Below are positions 16,601 through 24,840 of a stretch of 64,000 nt of DNA, piece after piece (within the stretch, counting starts at the first letter, position 1; each line of letters begins with the position of its first letter). The stretch comes from JAFMDF01 sp965277445. Lineage in GTDB: Bacteria > Bacteroidota > Bacteroidia > Chitinophagales > Saprospiraceae. The stretch covers positions 2,728,001 to 2,792,000 of the forward strand of contig CBDICY010000032.1 of the NCBI GenBank assembly GCA_965277445.1. Direction: 5' to 3'. The notes beneath the pieces were generated by a model. The model was not told the DNA's origin. It saw only the letters and a program-made list of their open reading frames with translations, and ran no database searches. The position numbers and the translations under genes are program-made.

Positions 16601-18903
16601 GCTTGTGTCTCAGAAATTGATTCTAAACCTTCTACTACTACTTCCAACATACCATAAGTCATATAGGCATCGCATATAGTGGTAGTTTCAACTCTCGTCA
16701 TTGCATCCTTAGCGGATTGAGGAAGGTGCTTAAAATCACTATGTTCAAAAACGAAGGCATCGTAGCTTTTTTTTAGGTCCCCTTCAAAGACAATAGTAGC
16801 GTATTGATTGCCGCTTTCCCAGGCTTCTAATTGAGCATTATAATAGGGATGAATAAAATAAGGAACACGGTAGCTTTGTGCGTAATTATCGGTTTCAAAT
16901 CCTGCAATCCACAAAGTATAAGATTTATCTTCTTTATCATATAAAACCAATCCACAGGCATAAGCATCAAAGCCCAACCCATTTAATTGTTCAAATACCA
17001 TCGAAATTACAAATCTTAACTCCTCACTTTTATGCATCGCCATGGTTTGCGCACGCACTCTTTCTAAGGCGGTTTCTATTTGTGCTTCTTTGGCTTGCGC
17101 TTCTGCTTTTTGTAAATCAAGGAAACGCGTATAGGTTTGTTCAAAAACTTTGGCAAAACGAGTCAATACCTGTAAATTTTCTTGGGAAGGGGAGGTAGCA
17201 GTATTGACTATTTCAATTTGTCCATATTTAAAGGTAATAAAAGAAAAATGTAGTTCAGATGAAGACAACATCATCTCTTTAAAATCATCTGGGATACGCT
17301 TTAAATCGGTTTCTTCTACTATATATTTGGCATATTTCTCCAATTCTTTTCCTGCTGTAGAAATATGAAAAGGGGGAGCTTGCACCCTCCAATTATCCCA
17401 TTGCCTCTGGAGAAAAGGATGCGCTTGTCCTTCCATATAATAACAATCGGGTAAGGAAATTCCGTCAAATCCAGCCATCCATGTTTCTATGGAGTTGATG
17501 TCTTCTCTAAAAATATTAATATTACAACCTTCATCTGCCAGATTTAATAAGTTGACTTGTTCATAAAGTACCCCTACCACTTCTCGCAAATCTTCTGTTT
17601 TATGCATTGCCATCGTTTTGGCACGGACTCTTTCTAAAGCGACTTCAATTTGGGCTTCTCTGGTTTGAGCTTCCGCCTTCTGTAAATCCTCAAAACGCCG
17701 ATAAGCCAAATCAAAAGCGGCTGCCATTTTAGGTAGTATAATCGCCATTTCTACAGGAGGTGGTGCTGCAAAATCTATCGTAATAGTCCCTTTTTTAATA
17801 GCGGCAGAGGCATGCCACCAATAGGTTAATTGGCCAGTATCCACTAAATGCAACATTTCTTTGCCCATTGTTTCATCTAATTCCACTAACCAATTCATGG
17901 AGGCATATAAGGTTTCTTTATTGGATTCCACTACCGAATAGATTTGATTTCTATTGTTCCAAACATTCCAAAAGTAGGCTTTGGGGTGCGCTCGACCTTT
18001 TTCTAAATCTAGGACTAAATCTACTCCAAGGTCTTTACTATCTGCTACTTCTTGGACGCTAGTGAAATCCCAAGCTCTTACTTTATCTTTGCTTTGTTCA
18101 ATCCAAATCGTGGCGGCAGAAACCCCAGCAATCCCCAAGTTCATTAGTTCTGTTCTCATAGCATTAGCTACGTCCTTTACCTCGTAGGAATGATGCATGG
18201 CTAAGGCTTTTGCTCTTATACGTTCAATGGCTGCATCAATTTTAGCTGCTCTAGCTTGTGCCTTTGCTCTCTTTAAGTCAAGAAAACGGGTATAAGATTG
18301 CTCGAATACTTTAGCAAAACGTTGTAGAATTATAAAGTTTTCCTCCGAAAGTGGCGCAGTTCCAAGTGCTGCCAAATGCCCATATTTCATGCGAGCATAG
18401 CAAAAATAACTTTCGCTGAGCGTACTAATATGCGCTTTTATCTCGGTTGGAAATCGTTTTAAATCCGTATATGTAAAAACATATTCATTATAGGATATTC
18501 TCTTTTCTCCTGTTAAAGCAATGGTAAAGTGGGGTGTCTGAGCGTAATAATGCGCCCAATACTCGGCTATTACCTCATGTTCCTTTCCTTTAATCAAATA
18601 ACTTTCAGGGTATTGGGCTTGGTTAAAAGAGGCAATCCAATGCTCAATTATCAATCCTTCTTCATGAGCAATCAAAATATTACTGCCCCAATCGGCTATT
18701 TGTAAGGTGGTGATTTGTTCCTGTAATACAGCGACTACCTCCCGTAATTCATCAGGATGTTGCATGGTCATCGTCCGGGCTCGCACTTTGTCTAGAGCAA
18801 CTTCAATCGCTTGTCCCCTTTCTAATTGGGCAATTTTTTCCGCTTGCTGTTGCAGCAGAATTTCTAGTTGTTGAGTTGCTTTTTTATTATTTGGGGTTTT
18901 CAT
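13654..18903 (-). CDS. Adenylate cyclase with eight tandem sensor-like repeats
   Basis: 1749 residues, no signal peptide or membrane segment, so cytosolic. Eight units of ~190 residues each start with a helix of the form IEAALERVRAxxMAMHKSxEL and end with RFAKVFEQTYTRFLDLQKAEAQ; units begin near bases 18790, 18210, 17630, 17060, 16490, 15910, 15390 and 14800. The repeat interiors differ and look GAF-like in size (inference). The linker helices should form a coiled coil. Residues about 1545-1749 are a class III cyclase: metal Asp in FADIVGFT, KTIGDAYM (adenine-selecting Lys and second metal Asp), YDLWGDTVNTAARME (Asp for adenine, transition-state Asn/Arg). It should make cAMP. It lies 92 bases downstream of another cyclase gene on the same strand. 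Confidence 0.85.
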   Translation of the reverse strand: MKTPNNKKATQQLEILLQQQAEKIAQLERGQAIEVALDKVRARTMTMQHPDELREVVAVLQEQITTLQIADWGSNILIAHEEGLIIEHWIASFNQAQYPESYLIKGKEHEVIAEYWAHYYAQTPHFTIALTGEKRISYNEYVFTYTDLKRFPTEIKAHISTLSESYFCYARMKYGHLAALGTAPLSEENFIILQRFAKVFEQSYTRFLDLKRAKAQARAAKIDAAIERIRAKALAMHHSYEVKDVANAMRTELMNLGIAGVSAATIWIEQSKDKVRAWDFTSVQEVADSKDLGVDLVLDLEKGRAHPKAYFWNVWNNRNQIYSVVESNKETLYASMNWLVELDETMGKEMLHLVDTGQLTYWWHASAAIKKGTITIDFAAPPPVEMAIILPKMAAAFDLAYRRFEDLQKAEAQTREAQIEVALERVRAKTMAMHKTEDLREVVGVLYEQVNLLNLADEGCNINIFREDINSIETWMAGFDGISLPDCYYMEGQAHPFLQRQWDNWRVQAPPFHISTAGKELEKYAKYIVEETDLKRIPDDFKEMMLSSSELHFSFITFKYGQIEIVNTATSPSQENLQVLTRFAKVFEQTYTRFLDLQKAEAQAKEAQIETALERVRAQTMAMHKSEELRFVISMVFEQLNGLGFDAYACGLVLYDKEDKSYTLWIAGFETDNYAQSYRVPYFIHPYYNAQLEAWESGNQYATIVFEGDLKKSYDAFVFEHSDFKHLPQSAKDAMTRVETTTICDAYMTYGMLEVVVEGLESISETQAAILQRFAKVFEQTYTRFLDIQKAEAQAKEAQIEAALERVRAQTMAMHKSAELSEVVKVLYQEIKPFGFAAFSCTIHLLDKKTQNTEVWMEDITGTKHLQSYYWYGRENSIINQMWEAWEQQLPIWDIHLKAEEKRNLDNYLFEKTDYQQFPKEVKNQIRSSNEVYFTMAYFKHGYISVTGFIPPLPSQKEIIQRFAKVFDQTYTRFLDLQRAEAQAREAQIEAALERVRARAMAMHKSEELQEVVAIFFQQYKKINQDTISSWISLVDPIANTLKIWTTNGDIVSAVTAHGEEQAEFQKVINAWRQKENIQFSIEKKMAKKILKNKFGLVLQPPKNKSHFHLLESLHNFGYVGLGTWDESNEANQAILQRFAKVFEQTYTRFLDLQKAEAQAREAQIEAALERVRSASMAMQTSGALGTILGKMLEEMTFLDINLVRAIIWTFHPEERITKWWGGHQENKNIAKCYTTKYEVQAHHPFFKAYIKAWKAREKMFVYQLAGAEKESWDDILFLDSEMKNLPDEVIIGMREPKTVYASNSFNEFGVLMISSLEPLADTNLAIIQRFSSLFEQTYRRFLDVQEAEERAREAQIEAALERVRARAMAMRHSDELSEAAELLYHEFFKLGVEPFSCGYLINDDEKGGWKIWLTNPGEPFFKQYWTIPYTADHNLQARYESWKNKEAFHCAVLEGAENQAHHQVICQYAPWKEEVTPNLTPQLVFNSAHFSLGHLLVISPDRLSSELEQAMVRFAGVFDLTYRRFLDLEKAEEQNRQLEKVFNENQRLLHSILPEQIAEQIRKGEQTVVKRFEAVSILFADIVGFTVLSEKLSPQEVVDILNGLFSKFDDLTDKYQLEKIKTIGDAYMVAAGVPEEKDNHAHTMFAFAKEMLQTLQAFNQAMGGNLKIRIGISSGPVVAGVIGKKKFAYDLWGDTVNTAARMEANGRADCIQVSPTTYTLLKKETAFEKIPNVEIKGKGLMDVYLWTP

Positions 18904-18964
18904 AATATGCTCTATTTTTAATACTTTTATTTTTTGGTGTCAGGGTAGTTGAAATGTTGGATTT

Positions 18965-18998
18965 GATGGTGGGTGACACTTTCAAAGTATCTAGCTCA
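18965..18998. repeat. Degenerate palindromic element, ACTTT family (E2)
   Basis: The left arm GATGGTGGGTGACACTTT is clearly of the family; centre C at 18983; the right arm keeps only AAAGTAT before diverging. Its right end reaches the stop codon of the cyclase gene that ends at 18996, so the end of that gene may have eroded the arm or been shaped by it. Confidence 0.55.
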
Positions 18999-21047
18999 AT
19001 CTTTCAATGCCTTCGGAAAATTCATCCTTGCCTCAAAAGCCTTATATCTATCATCTTCTCGATACGCATTTAAGTGAGCATCGACTTTATAAAATATGAC
19101 TTTAGGGTCTCTATCTAATCGAGCTTGCTCTAGCCATTTAAATCCTTCGGCTGGTTCGTTCAACACAAAATAACTGTAGGCTTTATCAAAAGCGACGAGT
19201 GAATCCTTTCTTTCCAAAAATTGTGTTTTGGCTTCTTCCGCTCTCTCTAGCATTACTAAATTAAGCAAGTAATCGTAAAAAGCATAATTGTCTTTTTGTG
19301 TCATTTTTTCGGTATAAGGTAATGCTTTTTCAGGTTGTCCCGAAAAAAGATAGGCCTCCGAAATATGGCGCATGGTACTTCTTTGGTTAGGATTCAGTTC
19401 AAAAACCTTTTGAGCGCCTTCAATGACTTTTTTATATTTTTCAGCCCAAAGGTTTACCCTATTTAAATTCATTAAACCTCCTATGGATAAGGGATCTTTC
19501 GCTACATTTTTTTCTTCCGAAACAATCGCCTTTTCGAAGTTTTCGGGTGTAGGGCGTAGCGGCATAATGACCATGTGATAAGCTGCCTCGTAACTCTCAT
19601 CTATTCCTACTGCCTTATTTAGGTAATCCAAACCTAATAGCCAATCCTGTTTATAAAAACAATAATAGTAACCCAACCAATGATAGGCGGCTGCACTTTG
19701 GTCGTCCAAAATAGTTGCTTTGGTTGCCAAATTTTTCATTTTTTCAAAGGCAGCATCTGCTGACGATAATCCATAAATGGCATATCCCCAATGCACCCCT
19801 GCTAAATCTGAATAAGCCGAAGCATAACTAGTATCTAGCGCAATAGCTTGCTTAAAAGCCCGCTCTGCTTCTTTCAGTCCATCTATCCCTTTACTGGCAA
19901 AAAACCTTCCTTTTAAGTAGGATTCGTAAGCTTTGGAGTTCGCTGTTTGTTGAACAAATAGTGGCTTGTTTTTTGGAGATTGCGATAATTGAAATTTCTG
20001 AACAATGTTCCGAGCAATTCTTTCCTGCACGCTAAAAATGTCTTTCAATTCTTCGTCATAGACCTCCGACCAAATTTGAAAACCGTCGGCTACATTTACC
20101 AAATTAGCGGTCACTCTGATTTGGTTGTCACTTTTGCGAATGCTTCCATTTAGAATCGTATTGACATTTAGTTGTTCTCCAATTTCGTTGAGGCTGGCAT
20201 TTGGTTTGCCCTTAAAGGAAAAAGAAGAAATGCGACCCGCTACTTTTAAATCTTCCAATTTAGATAAGGCATTTAAGATTTCTTCCGCTACGCCATCACT
20301 AAAATATTCTTGGTCTTGTTGTTTGCTTAAATCTTTGAAGGGGAGGACTGCAATGGATTTTGTCTGGATGGTGGGCGATACTTTCAAAGTATCGCCCACC
20401 ATCCAGACATTCCAAGCAAGACCAAATACCGTTAACAATGCAAGTGCTAATCCTCCTAATTTTAGCCATTTAGCAATACCATTTGGAGCGGAGGAAACCA
20501 GTTGCCCTTTTCCCTTCATTTCTGTTTGATTGGGGATAACTAAGCCATCATTCGCCAATCCAAACACCTCCATCGTCTTTTCCACATTTTTAAAATCGAA
20601 TTCGCCTAAAGATTGCACTTTAAACTCCGTCTGATTCGCAATATCTCTTTTAATTCTTTTGGAAAACAGGACGGCTCCTGCTACGCCTAAAGATTCTATT
20701 CTCGATGCAATATTGACACTATCGCCATAAACATTATCCTCTTTAAAAAAGACATCGCCGCTGTGTAAACCGATTCGAACTGGTACTTTGGGATCGGTTT
20801 GAAAAGTAATTTGTATTTCCTTAGCACATTGCATCGCATCGACTGCACTATCAAAAGAACAGACACAACCATCGCCGTAATTATTGATAATTTGCCCTTT
20901 GTATTGACCTACTATCTCGTTGAGTGTTTGGTGGAACTTCTCTAAATTTTGATTGGCGGTGATTTCATCCTTTTGCATAAGGGCGGTATAGCCAACAATA
21001 TCAGCAAATAGAATAGCTGCTAATTTCCGATTTTTTGAGGTGGACAT
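18996..21047 (-). CDS. Class III cyclase with FlgO/TolB-like and TPR domains
   Basis: 683 residues. N-terminal class III cyclase domain (about 1-170): FADIVGYTALM, NNYGDGCVCSF, VYGDSVNIASRIE. Both metal Asp residues and the Asn/Arg pair are present, but the adenine-selecting Lys and Asp/Thr positions are Asn and Asn, so the substrate is uncertain. A membrane segment follows (189-210). Then comes a FlgO/TolB-N-like domain (SIAVLPFKDLS, YFSDGVAEEIL, ILNGSIRKSDNQIRV), which in this family lies outside the cytoplasm, and TPR repeats from about residue 360. Residues 213-229, directly after the membrane segment, are encoded by a 49-bp perfect palindrome (20361-20409). The upstream region is shared with the next cyclase gene. 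Confidence 0.82.
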   Translation of the reverse strand: MSTSKNRKLAAILFADIVGYTALMQKDEITANQNLEKFHQTLNEIVGQYKGQIINNYGDGCVCSFDSAVDAMQCAKEIQITFQTDPKVPVRIGLHSGDVFFKEDNVYGDSVNIASRIESLGVAGAVLFSKRIKRDIANQTEFKVQSLGEFDFKNVEKTMEVFGLANDGLVIPNQTEMKGKGQLVSSAPNGIAKWLKLGGLALALLTVFGLAWNVWMVGDTLKVSPTIQTKSIAVLPFKDLSKQQDQEYFSDGVAEEILNALSKLEDLKVAGRISSFSFKGKPNASLNEIGEQLNVNTILNGSIRKSDNQIRVTANLVNVADGFQIWSEVYDEELKDIFSVQERIARNIVQKFQLSQSPKNKPLFVQQTANSKAYESYLKGRFFASKGIDGLKEAERAFKQAIALDTSYASAYSDLAGVHWGYAIYGLSSADAAFEKMKNLATKATILDDQSAAAYHWLGYYYCFYKQDWLLGLDYLNKAVGIDESYEAAYHMVIMPLRPTPENFEKAIVSEEKNVAKDPLSIGGLMNLNRVNLWAEKYKKVIEGAQKVFELNPNQRSTMRHISEAYLFSGQPEKALPYTEKMTQKDNYAFYDYLLNLVMLERAEEAKTQFLERKDSLVAFDKAYSYFVLNEPAEGFKWLEQARLDRDPKVIFYKVDAHLNAYREDDRYKAFEARMNFPKALKD
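20361..20409. repeat. 49-bp perfect palindrome inside a cyclase CDS (E3)
   Basis: Two 24-bp arms around a single centre base at 20385, no mismatch: the arm reads TGTCTGGATGGTGGGCGATA then CTTT. It belongs to the same family as 26370-26416. On the minus strand it is translated in frame as VWMVGDTLKVSPTIQT, between the membrane segment and the FlgO/TolB-like domain of the 683-residue cyclase. Confidence 0.9.
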
Positions 21048-21064
21048 ATAGTAATCTGTATGTT

Positions 21065-21210
21065 ATGTTAGGTGTAGTTTCTGTATCTATTAGCAAGATA
21101 CAAAAACTAGCTAAGATTTAGAGGTAGGTCATTTAGGGAATCGACAATATCGGGGTTTTCCAAGAGAGAGACTAGCATTATTTGTTCAAAAACCTGGATT
21201 GTTTTGACAT
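21065..21210 (-). promoter_or_regulatory. Upstream region shared by two cyclase genes (copy 1)
   Basis: Starting 18 bases upstream of the 683-residue cyclase gene, ~146 bases align with 24589-24737 upstream of the 7TM cyclase gene. Shared blocks include ATGTTAGGTGTAGT, CAAGATACAAAAACTAG, AGCATTATTT-TTCAAAAA and CTGGATT-TTT-GACAT. Similarity in non-coding DNA at equivalent positions suggests a common control region, or a duplicated upstream segment retained from gene duplication. Confidence 0.55.
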
Positions 21211-21289
21211 TAATTTCTAATCAATGAACTTCTGCACAAATATGGCAGAAGTTGTATTTGAAAGATTGGTTATAAAGGAGTCAGGAGTC

Positions 21290-21452
21290 AGGAGTCAGGT
21301 GTCAGGACAAGCTGACCGCAAATAGCCAAAACTTAAAAAGTCTTCAAGACTTGGGAAGTTTAATTCGTTGAATATCAAGACTTACTAAGTTTTGAAAACT
21401 TTGCAAGTCGGAAAAATCGACATTTGCGGTCAGCCTGAGGAGTCAGGTGTCA
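21290..21452. repeat. Inverted-repeat element flanked by 15-bp direct repeats
   Basis: AGGAGTCAGGTGTCA occurs at 21290-21304 and again at 21438-21452. Between them is a segment whose ends are inverted repeats (CAAGCTGACCGCAAAT at 21308-21323; complement of CAGGCTGACCGCAAAT at 21422-21437). Further right, 21469-21486 carries the reverse complement of the GAGTCAGG unit, so the insertion appears to have landed in an older palindrome. No ORF inside. The rest of the 21211-21493 gap holds nothing else recognisable. Confidence 0.6.
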
Positions 21453-21493
21453 ACGTAAAGCAAACTGACACCTGAAACCTGACTCCTATGCTA

Positions 21494-24481
21494 TTATTTC
21501 TGCCCCATTAATTCCACACCCGTCCAATTTTCGGCAACGCCAATTTTGGCTAATTGTCTAGCTTTATGTAAAAATAACTGGGCGGTTTTATCTGCCGAAT
21601 TTTGAGTAACTATGGTTTCAAAATTCAAAATAGCTTGGGCAAAGGATTGATTAAAATAATGTTGAATACCCGCATTGAATAGTTCAAGTGTTGCCAACTT
21701 TAATTCCACTATTTCTGGTAAATCGGCATCAAAGCATTCATAAATTTTTAACGGTTTTTGTTTTCCTTTTACTTGTACTTCACCTAAATAACGAAAATGA
21801 AATTCATCGGAATTTTTTATCTTTTTTATGGAAACTTCACTTAATAGAATGGAGGCACCATAATATTTCGTCAAACTTTCAATCCGAGCAGCAGAATTGA
21901 CCGAGTCAGAAATGGTGGTCGCATCTAGTCGATTTTCATCCCCTGTAATACCCATGATTAGCGATCCCGTATGCAAGCCCATTCCTACTTTAATTACCCT
22001 TCTGCCTTCTGCAATTCTTTCCTGATTATAATTGCGTATCACCTGTTGCATGTCAATTGCCGAACGTAAGGCATCTGCAGGTGTATTGGGAAAAATGGCC
22101 ATAATACCATCCCCTAAATATTGATTGACAAACCCCTGATTGTTTTGGATAATCGGCCCCATGCGACCATTATACCTATTCACAAATTTGAAGTTTTCTT
22201 CGGGACTCAAAGCTTCTGCTATCGTCGTGTAATCTCGTATATCCGAAAAGAAAACGGTTACTTCTTTTTCCACCGTGTCGCCTAAGCTGATTTGGGTAAT
22301 ATCAGATTTGCCTAGGGCATGCAAAAATTCATTGGGGACAAAACGGCTGATGGCTTTATTGATTCGTTTTTGGTCGTCTAAGTTCTTTTGTAGGGCGTTT
22401 TCCTTTTCTGCTTTTAAAGCATTGGTTCGTTTTCCGGTACTTAGTGCCAACATGATTAGACAAAAAACAATAGATAAGGGAACGCCAGTACCAAACACTT
22501 CAAAAAATTTTGACCGGTTCATTTGGATATAATTACGCAAAGTCGATTGGCTATCCAATATCTCTGGTAGGAGTTCAGCTATGACTAATAATAAGATAAG
22601 CGCTAAAAAAGGTAAAAACGCCAAGAAGAAAAAAGATTTAGAAACATGCACTTGTTTTTTTGCCGTAAAAACCAAAGTTAGGGATATGATGAGGCCTATG
22701 GCAATTAAAATGTTTATTAATAATTGAGACGTTGATTGATTTATTAATGCTAAATCTATTATAGTATCGAAGAGTATAAATATAGCTAAAACAAATAGGT
22801 ATAAAGGAATAATCCATTTGGAAAGGCGCGACGTTTTGGAGTAATTAAAATAAATCTCTGTAAATTTAATTAAACCAAACAATACTAAAAATAAACTACT
22901 AATATTTAAGGGAATCAACATTTCCTTCCAAAAAGGAAGGGCGACAAATTGGTGATAATTTTCGCCTTTAAGCCCAAAAGCGATAAACCAACCCAAAACG
23001 AAACTAGCTAAATAAAGATGTAACCAATTTTTTTCAGCAAAAAATAAGAATAAAAAGTATAAGACTTGCACCCCAAAGATGCCTAAAATCATTCCCCACC
23101 ATAAGCCCTGATTAATTTGGTCGGGCCAGATAGAAGATTCATCAATGTGGGTTAAAAGGATCCGATCTGGTAACAATTGTGCATCTGCTCCTGCTAACCG
23201 TACCATTAACTCTAAGGTATCATTCAACGGCACCTCAACTTTTAAAAAGGTAGGCCAAAAATGATAAGGCCGTTCCGATAAAGCAACCCTATCGCCTGTT
23301 CGTTGATGATGGAATCCTCCCTTACCATTCGGTATATAAGCATCTACATAATCAAAACTACATAGATCATTATTTGCCCAATTGGTAACATGAATCACTT
23401 GTTCGCCATTAAAGATAGGGCTACCAATGAATTTGGCTTTTACCCAATAGACTTTATCCACGGCTGGCTTAACATTCATCCAATCTTTGCGGTTTAGAGA
23501 ATGCCAATTATTATAAACAGCATCAATAGTCATCGCCCCAGCGGTATCTTCCACGATTTCATGATGATAAATATAATTGCTTACAAAGGAGTGAGAAGAA
23601 CCAAAATCCAGATAAAACTGACCATCAAATTCATAGCCACCATTTATATCATGATACATTCCCTTATCTACTAAGTTAATCGAAATATAGTCTGGTTTGC
23701 TATCTGCTTCTACTCCGTCTAACCGAAGGTACAAAACGGCTTTTTCATTTTTGGCAATCTCAAATCGAAATAAATTGGCCGGATAAGAAATCGCTTTTTC
23801 TTCTTGGTGAAGTGCAAAGCCTGATTGTTGCCTTTCTACTGTACCGTCTTCCCGTACTAGATAGGCCTGTATATGATTCCAGCTTTCTTGACCATAATAG
23901 TCTGATGAAATTTGAAAAACATAATCGTCCGCTTGGTCAGGACTCCCTCTCAATTTCAATTTAGACCAATAGACGGCATTAGAGTCTAAATTATTAGGGG
24001 TATTATTTAGCTCAAAAAACGGAGGGTTACTTTGAATGGAATCAAAATTCAATTGTCGAGTGTCATCTTTATAGATAGTGATAAAAAAAAGAGCAAACGT
24101 TATTTCATTCAATCCACTTCTATTATCTCCAAGTGACCAACCATATTGACTGGCAATCGTTTTTCCCTGATTGAAAAACTGCTTACTTTGTAAAGTATCG
24201 CCGAGGTTTCTATGGACTCTTCCTAATTGCCAATAGGCATTTTCTAATAAATAGGAATCCCTTAATTCCGTACATATATCCACGTAGCGTTGTGCTGCTT
24301 GTAGTCGCTCATTAATATCTAATATACCATTGAAATAAGGTTCTGTTTGGTATTTAAGTTTTACTTTTTCTGAAAAAGAGGCATTAAGAATCAATAGCTC
24401 TAGAGAATCAATCAAAGTCGCTTGGCTGAATAAAGGCGTACCCCATAAGAAGGCTATAAAAAAAAAGATATGTTTATTCAT
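21494..24481 (-). CDS. 7TM receptor-type nucleotidyl cyclase
   Basis: 995 residues. Signal peptide (1-19, ends FSQA), a short TPR-like helical region (about 60-125), then two beta-rich extracytoplasmic domains. A seven-helix membrane block of the 7TMR-DISM kind spans about residues 455-690. A linker leads to a class III cyclase domain (about 740-930): VFFSDIRDYT, NQYLGDGIMAIFP, ISDSVNSAARIE. Metal Asp residues and Asn/Arg are intact; the adenine-selecting Lys is Gln and the second position Thr, so AMP versus GMP specificity is open. A TPR-like tail follows. It should turn an extracytoplasmic ligand signal into a cyclic nucleotide. Same strand as the two other minus-strand cyclase genes. Confidence 0.85.
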   Translation of the reverse strand: MNKHIFFFIAFLWGTPLFSQATLIDSLELLILNASFSEKVKLKYQTEPYFNGILDINERLQAAQRYVDICTELRDSYLLENAYWQLGRVHRNLGDTLQSKQFFNQGKTIASQYGWSLGDNRSGLNEITFALFFITIYKDDTRQLNFDSIQSNPPFFELNNTPNNLDSNAVYWSKLKLRGSPDQADDYVFQISSDYYGQESWNHIQAYLVREDGTVERQQSGFALHQEEKAISYPANLFRFEIAKNEKAVLYLRLDGVEADSKPDYISINLVDKGMYHDINGGYEFDGQFYLDFGSSHSFVSNYIYHHEIVEDTAGAMTIDAVYNNWHSLNRKDWMNVKPAVDKVYWVKAKFIGSPIFNGEQVIHVTNWANNDLCSFDYVDAYIPNGKGGFHHQRTGDRVALSERPYHFWPTFLKVEVPLNDTLELMVRLAGADAQLLPDRILLTHIDESSIWPDQINQGLWWGMILGIFGVQVLYFLFLFFAEKNWLHLYLASFVLGWFIAFGLKGENYHQFVALPFWKEMLIPLNISSLFLVLFGLIKFTEIYFNYSKTSRLSKWIIPLYLFVLAIFILFDTIIDLALINQSTSQLLINILIAIGLIISLTLVFTAKKQVHVSKSFFFLAFLPFLALILLLVIAELLPEILDSQSTLRNYIQMNRSKFFEVFGTGVPLSIVFCLIMLALSTGKRTNALKAEKENALQKNLDDQKRINKAISRFVPNEFLHALGKSDITQISLGDTVEKEVTVFFSDIRDYTTIAEALSPEENFKFVNRYNGRMGPIIQNNQGFVNQYLGDGIMAIFPNTPADALRSAIDMQQVIRNYNQERIAEGRRVIKVGMGLHTGSLIMGITGDENRLDATTISDSVNSAARIESLTKYYGASILLSEVSIKKIKNSDEFHFRYLGEVQVKGKQKPLKIYECFDADLPEIVELKLATLELFNAGIQHYFNQSFAQAILNFETIVTQNSADKTAQLFLHKARQLAKIGVAENWTGVELMGQK

Positions 24482-24588
24482 ATGAGTTACTCTTTAAGCG
24501 GTTTTATTAATATTTTATTTTTTCTTGCTATCAAGATCACTTTAAGCGCCGCTGCAATTTTACAAAAAAGCGAAGAGGTTTATTTGCG

Positions 24589-24737
24589 ATGTTAGGTGTA
24601 GTGTCTATATTTTCAACAAGATACAAAAACTAGACAAAATCTAAAGGTGGTAGGGCATTTTGAGAAAGCGTCAAGGTAAGGGAATATCTAAGATAATACG
24701 AGCATTATTTATTCAAAAATCTGGATTTTTTGGACAT
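24589..24737 (-). promoter_or_regulatory. Upstream region shared by two cyclase genes (copy 2)
   Basis: About 108-256 bases upstream of the 7TM cyclase start, this stretch aligns with 21065-21210. A motif at its end, ATCTGGATTTTTTGGACAT, recurs in related form (ATCTGGACTTATTTGACATA) at 26307-26326 between the small membrane protein gene and the voltage-sensor cyclase gene. The remaining bases of the 24482-24840 gap show nothing else. Confidence 0.5.
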
Positions 24738-24840
24738 ACAATCCTATTTAATAAAAAATAGCGAAGCCATAAAAATGACCTCGCTACTGGAACAAAAACA
24801 TTACGTATGTATAAAAATAAATTTCGTCAAAAAAATAGGA

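Noticed and set aside
14800..18790. Regularly spaced repeated DNA that could suggest a CRISPR or other array
   Set aside because: The repeats are ~570 bp coding units of one continuous reading frame (tandem protein modules); no short repeat-spacer pattern exists in the window.
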